From Apteryx mantelli (lineage: Eukaryota; Chordata; Aves; Apterygiformes; Apterygidae), in assembly GCF_036417845.1 (NCBI RefSeq), contig NC_089982.1, positions 46,091,684 to 46,155,683 on the forward strand: a stretch of 64,000 nt of DNA. Direction: 5' to 3'. Shown piece by piece: positions 53,250-64,000 of this stretch; position 1 is the stretch's first letter; each line of letters begins with the position of its first letter. The notes beneath the pieces were generated by a model. That model saw nothing but the letters and a program-made list of their open reading frames with translations. It made no database searches and had not been told where the DNA came from. Made by a program: the position numbers and the translations under genes.

Positions 53250-53545
53250 TGTAGAGAAGACAGAGCCACCGCCTCAGATGTGCATGGCAGGAGGACGAGA
53301 GGCAACTGGCACAAGTTGGGAAACAGGAAATTCCAACGTGATATAAGGAAAAAGTTTTTCACTTTGAGGATCACCAGACCCTGGAACAGATTGTCCAGAC
53401 AGGTTGTGTAAACCCCATCTTTGGAGCTATTCAAAACTAGACTGGACAAGGTCTTGACTACCTGCTCTACTGACCTACTTTGAGCGGGAAGAAGCATGAG
53501 GTGATCTGCTGAAGTCCCTTCCACCTACCTGTTTCTCTGATTTTT
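53250..53545 (+). mobile_element. CR1 retrotransposon, short degraded 3' end
   Basis: About 300 bp matching the very end of CR1 ORF2 and the 3' UTR: GGCAACTGGCACAAGTTGGG, then AGGAAAAAGTTTTTCACTTT (the RKKFFT region), CCCTGGAACAGATTGTCCAG (the WNRL region), and AGTCCCTTCCACCTACC before a lost or mutated octamer tail. Old and 5'-truncated. Confidence 0.88.
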
Positions 53546-56500
53546 ACATATGCGAGCACTGTGCATCCTATGGCTGCAGAGTGGTGGGAAGCTGATTGCT
53601 GGCACCATTCAGTGAAGGTGTTGGAGGGGAGCAGAGCTGCACTGGATGGAGCTTCCCTGGGGCGTGCTTGAGAAACCTGCTGGCGAGCAAAGGGATCTGA
53701 CTGGATCACGCAGGTGTTGTTTCATGTTACAAAATTGTTGGATTTATTTTTTTATAATTTTAAAGTATTTTTTATTAATGCCCTTCTCCTTCCTTCTGCC
53801 TCCCTCAGTAAGATCTAATCTTTAGAAAAATATATGTTTTTATTCATTTATTCATGGGGGACAAACAGACTGTATCAAATATGTTTGGGAGGAGGACCCA
53901 CCTACAGCAAGATAGTAGCTCTGTTTTGAAAAGGTGGAGGAAACTTGAGCTTGGTTAGAAGGCAAGAAATAGCAAGAGAGAAGATGCGCAAACAGAAGGG
54001 GATGGCAGTATGTGGTAACAATTTCTATGGTAAAGATGCAGAGTGACTCCTGTATCTCCTTCCCTGTATTCCTGCAGTGTGTGCTACAGCAGAGTGCAGT
54101 AGCCAACGGCACATGATCATTTAGCAACAGTGTGGTGCTTTTATATCTAGCGAACTGGCAGAAATTTTTAATAGTGGAAATACACAATGTGGTTCTTGAA
54201 AGCAATAATCAGTATAGTGATTGCTTTCAGACTAAGTTCTAAAAGATGATCTGTGACTGTCCATACAAAATATACATCTCGCATTTCCATTAGTGGAGGG
54301 AGCCATATTTCAAAGAATTGGCCAAGTACTTTTTTGTTTTCATTGATGAGTCTCTCTTATTTCTTTAGTAGATTTGGATTAACTGGCTGACCTTGGGCAA
54401 GCCTGCTTATAACAATACTTTTGACAATATGTGAAACACAACATGGGCACTTTAAAAGGATTATAATCCTAATAATGTAAGGAGCAGCGCTTTATTTTTT
54501 TTTAATTCACATTCACAAGTGTATAGAGATGTCATTTATGTCCTAGACACATTAATTTCTGATTTTTTCCCTTTAACTCTCTTAATTGGAAGAAAGTATG
54601 TTACTGCTGATTTATGAACTCTTCAGAAGTGCCAGGGATCATTTTAAATGTACACAGCTGCTCTGCAGTAGTTTAACTTGGCAGATAGTATTAAACCATT
54701 GAATTGTGTCATTTATTTGTGTATGCACACAATAAGTTCCTTGTGCAGGTTCTTCAGAAATAGTCTCAATGTTGATTCGGAAATGTGGCCTAAAAATAAC
54801 CTGGCCTCATGATTTATTGTTTTGGTGCTTGTCTCCAAACAGTACATCGAAAATGAAGAATGAGATACCATGGTATACCCCAGATAAGGCAACAGAATGG
54901 AAACCATCCATAAGAGGAGCTGTAGACCGAGGTCTAAAATGGAAAAGTTCCCAGGATAAGAGTAAGGCACATAATGGCAATCGACCTGTGTTGCTGGTGT
55001 TTGGGAACTCTGCGACTTATTTCATTGCTAGGCAAGGGAGTATATGATATTGAATATTGAGAAAGAGCAGCAGTCGTGATGGCAGTATCACTGGTTCTAA
55101 TGGAGTATAAATCAGGGTAATTTACTCTGTCATTCTATTCAGGGCATCATAAAAATAACGCCTGTCGTCTGGAAAAAATCTAAACTCAGAGAATAACATA
55201 ATGTATTTTGCACACAACCTATTGAATGTATAAAATCCCTACAGCACCAGAAAATAAAAAACTTAGAAATCAAGTCTCTTTATACTGAGGAGTGACATCT
55301 GCAAATGTGACTTGATTTATGTCTTGAACAATTCCATGAAAAAAAGCAGTATAGATTCTACTGTAGCTCTAAAAAATAGCTTTTTAGGGTCATGATAGTA
55401 ATCCCTTTGATCCATGCCACTTAATGTATTGGAAAGCAAAAGAACTTCCCTTATTTCTCCTTTGGCTGCAAAAAAGAATAAAAATAGCCTTCAGGGAATT
55501 GTATTTTCAGTTACAACCTCAACAAGATATCCTAAAGGGCAGTGTTTAAAGACTGATTGATAGGCATCATCTCTTGATGATCATAGCAGAACTTTCTATG
55601 CTGATGATTGCAAGCACAGACATTCTGGAAAGCCAAATTTATGCCCGACAGGCTTTCTGCAGTACTTCATCTCCTCTTTTTTTCCCTTCCCGTCAAACCA
55701 GATTTCAGCAGTCTGACATGGAAATCAAGAACAATGGCCAGACGAACCTGAGCCAAAGACTAGTATCAGATTCATAAGTTTCAAATATTTTTCTTTGGTA
55801 AATGATATAAAAGAAAGAAGTTAAAAACTAAATTGAGGGTAGGTTTGCCATAATCCTCTAGAAAAAATACTGGAAATTTACAACTTTAGAAGCTAAGTGT
55901 AGCATCGTTTATTCTTGATGATTCAATTCTTTCATCCATCACTGTCATAAAATTTCCATGTGCTCTGGGCAGGTACAATGTGGAGAATGAGTTGCTTTCT
56001 GGAAATCATGAAACTTCTGTTACCTTGTTATGAAAGACAGTGAAGCATGGATTTACTTCTTATCTATGACCGGTGCTGGCAATAGCTGATGAAACTGAAA
56101 TATCAGTGGGATTTCCCTTTCTTCTCCTTGGCTATTCTGATGGTGTTTTGGCACTGCCTCTGATGCAGTGGTGGAAGCATTCAGCTCTCTTACCCAAGGT
56201 GGCAGTGCAAGTAAGTTCAGACCAAGGTGCAAAACCTGGAATTCCTTGAGTCTTGTGCTTTAAATAAACTGGGCTAGAATGCTCACACTCAGAGAGTTTA
56301 AGCAGGGAGTAGTATTATCAGTGACCTGAGTGAGGAACCTGTTGGACAGTGTTGCCTTCTTGATTTACACAACCTTGGCCCTTGATGCAGAAAAATAAGG
56401 TGGCCCGGATTCCAATGCTGGGTACACACCGAATGGGTTACAGCTATTGGTTTGCATATTTATTGAGTTGTGGGCAATATGATGGGGGGATCTCTTAGGC

Positions 56501-56833
56501 TATCTGATTTAACTGCACTTTTATACAGGGCTTCTTGGCCCTGTTCATCATTCCCATTACCCTGGTATAAATTGTAAATCCAGGCTGTTCTGTTGTTTTA
56601 ACTTCTACTCCTCCATTGCAGTAACAGTTGTTTTTTGGGTTTGTTTGTGTTTTTTGTTTTTTTTTTGAGGCACACAGTGTGCTTTGGAGAGTAGAATGGG
56701 CTTTTGCTTAAGTCTATAGAGAGGGAAATAAATATTAATGTAAATAACAGAGATTCAACAATTACCATGGTAGATTGTTATTCTACTGTTAAATCTTGTG
56801 TTTCTGTTTGGACAATCACTGCATATGAGATTT

Positions 56834-56838
<5 letters not shown>
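53546..56838. other. Intergenic DNA, no gene seen
   Basis: AT-rich with no recognisable exon. A consensus MEF2 site CTAAAAATAA lies at 54790-54799, within a non-repetitive block at about 54700-55050 that keeps a 92-codon plus-strand open frame (54769-55047) with no family similarity that I can see. Confidence 0.45.

Positions 56839-56868
<30 letters not shown>
56839..56868 (+). repeat. (GT)15 microsatellite
   Basis: Thirty bases of uninterrupted GT following a T run. It sits just upstream of the putative Penelope-like relic. Confidence 0.95.
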
Positions 56869-56869
<1 letters not shown>

Positions 56870-56907
56870 TAATGAATACCTTTCTATATTGACATTGTCT
56901 TCTATGA

Positions 56908-57330
56908 TGTAATGTTGAGTTTAAACTACAAAGGCAATTACTGGAAGTGGGAGTCCTCATACTTCACATCCCTGCTACGCAGACTAAGTACAACAGACAG
57001 AACAATAATCAGTTTATTGGGGATGCAGCTATAGCCCTGTTTCTTTCACTAGCTGATGAAATCTTTATAACTAATCCAGAATATAATGTTTTTTAAGCAG
57101 ACTTATTACTAGGTCAATGGTGCAGATGCTCCATAGATGACATCTTTCTTTTCATGAGTAAAAGTCATGTACAGCAGACTTTGGAACTAGTCAACAAACA
57201 AGTCACAGAAATCACCTTTAGAACTGAACATAACTAAAGTTTCTCTTTCTGGGATGCCAGGTTTACAGCATTGGCAGTAATGACACCCGGATTTTCCATA
57301 ATCTAGGAAGAAAAGACAAGTAGAATGAGT
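56908..57330 (+). pseudogene. Probable fossil of a Penelope-like element reverse transcriptase
   Basis: In one frame (codons starting at 56908, 56911 and so on) the translation follows the order of Penelope-like RT motifs. It begins with a leucine-rich segment LLEVGVLIL, then NNNQFIGDAAIALF (57001-57042, compare the family pattern YLQ-x-x-G-x-AMG) and LSLADEIF (the SxANLF-like block). Next comes QWCRCSIDDIFLF, with the catalytic IDD at 57133-57141, preceded by W as in the family. TEITFRTEHN and FSFWDA (57241-57258) stand where the family has FTxE and FLD. After one frameshift, GRKDK*N at 57306-57326 resembles RKPTDRN. In-frame stops are at 57094 and 57235. Spacings agree with living elements. 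No GIY-YIG endonuclease is visible downstream. If not Penelope-like, another ancient RT is possible; chance cannot be fully excluded. Confidence 0.5.
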
Positions 57331-60300
57331 TTGTTATTTCAGTGTTTTAATGATGGGACACTGTAGTTTATAGTATTTGTGATTAAAAGAGCAGGAGGAA
57401 ATAAAAGTGTTTTAGGTAGGGCCTACGGAGCTATAGGAGGTCTCTATCTGACACTGTATTGCGTACGTTGGATCATTGTGTCATATATACAGGAGTCAGC
57501 TGAGGCACTTCTATATTCAAGTCACTAAGTCACCATTAAAAAGTGTTTGGAAGCTTGGACTCATTAGGAAAGGAGTAAGTGTGAGGACAAGGATTTAACA
57601 TAATGAAGCTGGTTTGAGGATGGGATGTTTTTTTAGGTTTTTTTCAGGACAGTCTTAGACAATAAAGGATAAATACGCTAGGGAAATGTGTTTGGAGAAA
57701 GGCTAGCGATCATCTCTCCTTCGCTCTTACACAGCAAATGCCAGTGTTACTTTCTTGGCCAAAAATACATTCCATTTTTGTAGCAGCACTGGGCATACTT
57801 GCAGGGATAAGATGGATTAAAAACTGTTTTTCATCTCCTTTATGGAGGACTATATGAGGGCACATACTAATAAGGTGTAAGATGAAGCCTTAGTCTTTAT
57901 AGATGGCTCTGTTTCTTCAGTGGTATGGTACAAACATCTTTTGATGTATTTGAAACCCATAGCCAGATTTTGCTGCTCTATCTTACTTCTGTGAATGGAA
58001 AAAAAAAATCTTGCTGGTACTGAAGGGAGATGTACTTTTGATTGTGATTCCAAAACTCATCAAGCAACTGACTTTGATTTCAACACCTTTCACCAATCTA
58101 AATGAATTAGATGATTAATTATATAAAATTTGTGTCTTAACCTCCTAAAATATTTGAAACATCTCCTTCTTTGGCCTTTACAAGAAAAAACAACATCGTT
58201 TGAACACAAATCAGCACAACAGAAATGTTAATTCTTGTGCAAAAGTGAGAAAAATCAAATAATCATGACTCAGAAGGGTGTTAATGTTCTAATTTGTGCC
58301 AGAGTAGATTTCTGGCAATTTTCATTGAGAAAAAATTTGAGGACACCAAAGGCAAATGGCAACATCCCAACCCTGAGAGAATCTGAGAAATGTGGGATTT
58401 GCTGCGTAGGCAAAGTATCAGCTTAGAAAAGGCCACATCATCAAATGTTAAGGCCAGAAAAAGCTGTATTTTTTTATAATAGTTACTAGTTGTCTTAATT
58501 TTTTTAAGATTAAGTAGTTTTAAGAAGGAAAGAAAATAGTGCAGACGTAATCTTCTGCTGAGCAGTTCCATACTTCCTCAACCACTAGAAAAAGTCTTAC
58601 CCTCTCATGGCTGGTTCACCAAGTACTTCTGAGTGCAAATTTTTTATAATGAAATATAAAACCAGGCAAAAACTCACTTAGTCTCAGCTTTTTTTTGATG
58701 AGCCTGAAATTCAGATTCAGGCTCACTAAGGATTGTGGACTAAGGAAGTTTGAAACATATTTTTCTGCTTGCCAAAGCTCAAATGCATGACAGATATAAA
58801 ATGAGCGTTGTAAAAAACCCTGCCATGCCTAGTCAAGCAGGAAACTTAAAATGCTTTGGGATTTGTTCTTCTGGGACAAATACCTCCATGACCTCCATTT
58901 CACAATTCTTTATTTTCTATATAAATATATGTGAGGACACCAAATTTCTATGGAATGCTGGTAACTAGGTAATTTATTTGTATGCCTCTCCTCTGCAAGT
59001 TGTCCACCAGGTATGTTTGAAAGGTCAGGGTAGAAGCTTCTTACCTTTGCATGGTCTAAATTAGTCCTGAATAGGAACCTTACATTAATCACAATAAATG
59101 AAAATTTTCCTTCAGCTCAAGGGGCAGAAGCCTGTGGTTGGGAGCAGAAGGTTACGATTACTTTTCATCCTGCTATGTCCAGACCAAATTCTGCTCTGTT
59201 ACACTGATGTAAATCAGTAATAGTCAGCTCACTATTGGGATTTATACCAACGTATTGGAAGTCAGAAGCTGATCCACCCTGCAAAGCACTCTTGCACAGT
59301 ATTTGTTTTCTTAACTAATTTGGATGGCTATTTTGTAGGTGCACTGAACAAATGTCCATACAGGGCACTGGAGGGCAGAGAGGTTACGCTAACTCTTAAA
59401 TGCCAGATCTGGACTGTTTGGGGCACTCTTCAAGCTCTAGAAAAGCAACCTCTGAAAGTCCCGCTGCTCCTTGTCCTACTGCAGTCCATTTGTCTGAGCC
59501 TGTAAAATCAGTTCTTCTAGACCTGCTTTCCAGAATGGTGAGATGACTCGCATACGAAGTCTGTGGCAGAAAAGCATCAGTTGATACCCGAGGTGCAGCT
59601 CCAAGCTCCAGCACTGCAGCCCCAGAGCCATAGAAATCTTGATGGATGGGGTGGTGGGATGGAATGGTAACAGATAACGAGTTATGACCTAATCAGTTGG
59701 GTAGCAGTCAAACACTGCATTAACAGAATAATTTTGTTTATCTGCACAATGTTAAAAACGACCAATAAGTATTTTAAAAATTAAGACTCAACTTACCGTC
59801 TGACCTGGTTATGTTAGATGTACATGCTTGATCACTGGCAGGGCACGGCTGAAAGTGGTCTTCTTGTGTTACGCTTTGGAAAAAACAAGGTCTTTGGAGA
59901 GGTGCTATGTTGGGATCGGTTCTGCAGTAGGCGCCACAGAGAGGCAGTAGGTTGCCCCCAGCAGGTATCTGCGCTGGAGTGCAGGCTCCCCGAAAGCACA
60001 GGCCTTTAGCCACGGGGAGTGTGTTACAGATCTCCAAAGCCTGACACCTGCCATCACCAGAAAAGTTTGCATTTACTCATTTCAGTGTAAATGTCAGAAC
60101 CTCCCTCCCTGTCTTGAACCCTCACTTTTTTTCCCCCGAATACTGTACTGGGATCCCTAAGTGGAAGGAATTGCCACAGGTCTTCCTCCCCCTTCAGGAG
60201 TGCTGCTGGGAGCAGGCAGGGAGAGCCAGCTCGCACCTCTGCAGGGACGGGTGAGAGCACACGCACGGCTGGGGCTCTCAGACTGCGCTGTCACTCTGCT

Positions 60301-63300
60301 GCGGCTGCTTTTGGAGATCAGCAGTATCTGAACCAGGGACGGCAAAATCAAATTTGGACAAATTCTGTTTCCTTATTTGTTAGTTTATTGTGTCTTGAGG
60401 ACAATACGTGTGAGCCAGGGAAGTAGAATACATTTTGCAGGAAGACATTCGTGTGGGATTGGCATAGCTTTTGAACACAGCCTTTAATAACAATCAATAA
60501 ACCATATATAAGAAGGATATTTAAGGAACATAACTCTTTTCTTAAATGTCACTATAAAATATTTTGACATTGCTATAGACAAATTATACATATTATATAG
60601 ATATAGATTAGATATAGAGGTATAGATATACAATTTAAGACAAACAGGATGTTGCCATTCAACAAAATCTACTTTTTGGACTTTCCTTTTTCTATGTTTT
60701 TGTCCTTGTTAGAAGCCAAGAACCCTGACTTTCCTTTCCATTTATTTCTGTGAAAACTTATAAAAATTGAGGTCAGTAATCCAGCAATGGATTTTAAGTT
60801 CCTGCTTAAGCAGATTACTTCTTTAATCTTATAATAAAAAATAGCTAAGATATAAGAATTGCAAATAGCAATAATATTATTCAAGTATTACCAGTTGTTA
60901 TTTTCTCTTGTGATACCAGATGCTTTTCAATAGGACTCTGGTATCCTGCTCACCTGTTTAGGATTCAGCTGAGCCTTGAATTTGGAGTTCATTTTTTCCT
61001 GAGTTGTATTGGCAGGGATTGCTGACGTTAGTGTGGGGTATGGATCACTTCCTCTTTGATGATTTACCTGCTGGTGAACAGATTAACAACATAAAGAATA
61101 CTCTTTCTGTAGTACCTTATAGTTGTAGGTGTTGATCCTTTACTGCAGGTGTTATGGCTCTTACAGAGGGAAAGGAAAGAGTTTTGCAAAAGTGTGAGAA
61201 GTAAATAATTGTGACTCCCACACAAATGTGTCATCAGAAACAATAATCCAGTTGCCCCCCGCTGGCCCTTCAATATGGTGTTGTTCTGACTGTGGAGCTT
61301 CTTCTGTCTTCTGGGTAGCTGGTTTCCTTCTCCCACCATGCAACAATCTTTTTTTTTTTTTCATGGATAGCTCTAACTTTGCACTACGTTGCACAAAATA
61401 ATCTTCATCTTCCGGACACGTCAACAACTTTCCATTTTCCATCCTTCTTGTTTCATTGCAGCCAAATGCCTTGCAATAGATGAATAATGGGTTTATTCTT
61501 CCTTCGAATATGTACCTTTATGTTATCTCTTGGAATATTTTTCCTTCACAGGCTGGCACCCAAACAAAATGAAAAACATTAATGGAACTTCAAAATAAGC
61601 CACCTACTCTTGGAAACCTTACCAGTAATTTTGTCTGCTTTATTTTGATCACAATGTATTTTAAGATGTTTATTTTGGAAATGCGAATGGTGGCTGAATC
61701 CAGCTTTCATGTCTTTCATTAGTTTATTGCATCTAAAAATGACTGCGGAAACTCAAAAGCATTTCTAAGTACAATATTATGGTTCTAAATATCTGTTTTG
61801 AATGAGGTCAGAGGCACGACTTCCAAATGCGTTGACTTTTTGGTTTGGTCCTTACACAGTCACTTACACTGGTGGAAATGCCGCATCCTACAACCCCCCG
61901 GCTGGGATTTTGCACCCGCTCTGCTCGGGTCTGAGGGAGCACTCAGGGGAGGTGGCACCGGGAGCACATCGTGGGCAACTCCACTTGATGGGGTTCTGAC
62001 TTTAAAGCCACACTTTCCTGACACATTCCTGCAGGTTACCTGCTGCACTGCTCAGGGGGGTGTTGTGGTGTAATGTAGGGCAGAATCTGGCCCTTAGCTG
62101 CTTCTCTTAGTAAAGTCAAATTTATGTGCCATGTGTAAGAGAAGAGGAAAGTTTGCAAATACAGTCAGCGCTGGCTTTGGGATAGGAGCTGGCCCAGCCA
62201 TGCTCAAGACTATGAAAGGTGGGAGGGTAAGTCCCTGAGGATGGCCTCTTTCCTGCAAAAGCAACTGCTAAGCAGCTTACCCCTCTGCGAAAACAACATT
62301 TGAGGGAGGCAGCAGCTATTATCGGTGCCTTTCCCGAAATGGAGACGAACTTGCAGTCCTGCCTCCAGAGATGGGAACAGAGCTGGACATGAGCTCCCAG
62401 GCTGTGCCACCGCAAGGTCTGGCTGCCCCACGCGGCGCGGTCTCAGACAGGACAAGGTGCTCTTGTTTTGCACTAGCAAAATATCCTCCTGGAAAGACTT
62501 TCTATCATTGGCATCTGGGTGCTGAGACCTAAAAGAAAAGGAAGCTGGATCTTGTCCGTGAGGTTTTATGTTGTCCCCACTGTTACTATGATAGTTTTCA
62601 TATTTTGAATGCATTCCAAGAACATTTTGCATCTTCCTTTTTACTACAGATACTAACAGCTGTTTTAAAAGAAACAGATAAATAGATGAAATCTTGTGCA
62701 TTTTCCAAGTATTCGCTTAACTAGAATGACTGCATTGGGAAAAAGCATTTTCTGGACTCAGGCTTGGTTTGTAAATAGCCAAATTATGCAAACATTTGAT
62801 TTATGATCCATTGGGTTGTAATTTATTCAGTATCATGGGACCAGACTGCTAGTCTCTAATTCTCATATTCATTATTGATATGCATAGTTATGTACAAATT
62901 AAGAGAATTCTCTTAAGAAAATTCTCTGCTCAAAGAGAAATCTGAGACCTGCTTTACACCACTGGTAATATAGAATTCCCTCTGGAAAGTAGAATTTTAC
63001 CATGAATAATTTCTCAGACCTTTGACATCGGCAGATGAAATCCCCACTGATCTCTGCAGGGACAAAATTATGTCCATGTAATTATATTATTGTTAATATA
63101 TTACATATACTATAATCATATACATATTAATATGTATATATTATATAATATGGCCATCTGGTTATAACTGGATCTGAGACCAGAGGTATAGAAGAAATCT
63201 ATTTCATTCCTTATTGAGAACTGAGAGTTCTTTTCTATTTGTTGCCAGAAAGGTTGTTTCTCCTTTGCTTTGCACAACAACTTGTCCAAAATGATGTAGT

Positions 63301-64000
63301 CTTTAAATAAAGATTCCAGGAGAGGCATTCATGTCCGCAGTTATTCGCCCAATTAATCTTGATACTTGTTTGTAAGTAATAACAACTGGAAAACTTCACA
63401 TTACATGCTAGATGGAAAATAAGTTAAATAATTCTTGAGCAAACGTTCAGATGTCAGGCAGGATATCCTGTTCATATGGGACCAAATCATTTTGCTCACC
63501 ATTTTTGGGGGGTCTTTACTGAGAAAGAATTTCTGTTTCCTTTAAGACTGAAGAAGTGCTATAGTGGAGAGGTGAAAAGGGGCCTTCGAATGCCAAGAAA
63601 GAGCCAGTGTCCACTGAGAGCAAGTTCAGGTAAGGCTCAAATTCCCTAGCACAGCAGGGTCTGGAAACTGATGGCAATGGGTGAATTTTGGGAAGGGGCG
63701 TGTCACCACTGAAAGTGAACCGTCAGCCAAGGCCACCTCTGGAGCGAGCAGGCGAGGGGATGCCCAAGGCAGGCACTCGGTGGGCTGTCGATAAGCACTG
63801 CCAGGAGGTCAGAGGTTTTGCTCAGGGCCAGCAGATTTTTGGTACTAGAGGACGAGACGGCAGATGAGAATGGGTGCAATACATAAGAGCACCTGTGCAC
63901 GTGCCCAGCGGCGGGCAGGATGGGGTGGTTGCACAGGCACTGGCAGGTGCTGCCCATGGGGCTTCTGCAGCCCAGGGCTGGCTGAAGAGTGGCTTGCAGC
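57331..64000. other. Intergenic DNA to the right edge, no gene seen
   Basis: No coding exon is recognised. It contains TA-rich stretches near 60560-60640 and 63080-63150, and GC-richer patches at about 59870-60310, 61880-62060, 62320-62460 and 63700-64000. HAND2, expected to the right by synteny, does not appear: no bHLH coding sequence is seen on either strand. A possible ancient interspersed repeat occurs at 59185-59275. Confidence 0.5.
59185..59275 (+). repeat. Possible ancient amniote interspersed repeat
   Basis: CAAATTCTGCTCTGTTACAC then TGATGTAAATCAGTAATAG resembles a widely scattered amniote sequence with the pattern CTGxTCTCAGTTACACxxGTGTAAATC. A similar fragment, TAAATCTGGGAAGTACCACT plus GAAGGCAATGGA, lies at 42701-42732. 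The family name cannot be given with confidence. Confidence 0.35.

Noticed and set aside
57331-64000. HAND2 near the right edge
   Set aside because: No bHLH or polyalanine coding sequence is present. The gene is presumably farther right.

Overview
The window reads as nuclear DNA from a bird. The evidence is vertebrate split genes with GT/AG introns, an avian-type CpG-island promoter, and CR1 non-LTR retrotransposons ending in the ATTCTGTG octamer typical of birds. I cannot name the species. Two protein-coding genes are recognisable and converge on each other: SAP30 (plus strand, four coding exons, 7338-14202) and SCRG1 (minus strand, two coding exons, 19802-17902). In human the order is GALNT7-HMGB2-SAP30-SCRG1-HAND2, so this looks like the conserved block on the chicken chromosome 4 equivalent. 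HMGB2 and HAND2 coding sequence is not visible here and should lie beyond the left and right edges.

Layout: 1-6480 is AT-rich intergenic DNA. 6480-8200 is a dense CpG island carrying the TATA-less SAP30 promoter (two ACTACARYTCCC motifs in opposite orientation, an NRF1-like site, GC boxes) and SAP30 exon 1. SAP30 introns 1-3 follow; intron 2 holds an antisense CR1 copy. The convergent SAP30-SCRG1 spacer is 14.4-17.9 kb. SCRG1 coding exons lie at 17.9 and 19.6-19.8 kb, and a possible non-coding first exon ends at 24464. From 25 kb to the right edge I see no host coding gene. This is gene-desert DNA with CR1 copies at 29.6-32.9, 38.4-39.3 and 53.2-53.5 kb, simple repeats, and non-repetitive stretches that could be regulatory.

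The most interesting items are (1) a nested retrotransposon at 29.6-32.9 kb, in which a 5'-truncated CR1 with an unbroken reverse-transcriptase frame and an unusually long octamer tail splits an older CR1 between its ORF1 and endonuclease parts; (2) a probable fossil of a Penelope-like reverse transcriptase at 56.9-57.3 kb, read from collinear motifs in one frame; (3) the paired, inverted ZNF143-type motifs in the SAP30 promoter; and (4) several perfect palindromes and candidate regulatory clusters in the SCRG1-to-HAND2 side desert. I found no evidence for a wholly new multi-gene system.

SAP30 is a nuclear subunit of the Sin3-HDAC corepressor and SCRG1 is a small secreted cysteine-rich protein. 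They are neighbours by conserved synteny and no functional link is implied.
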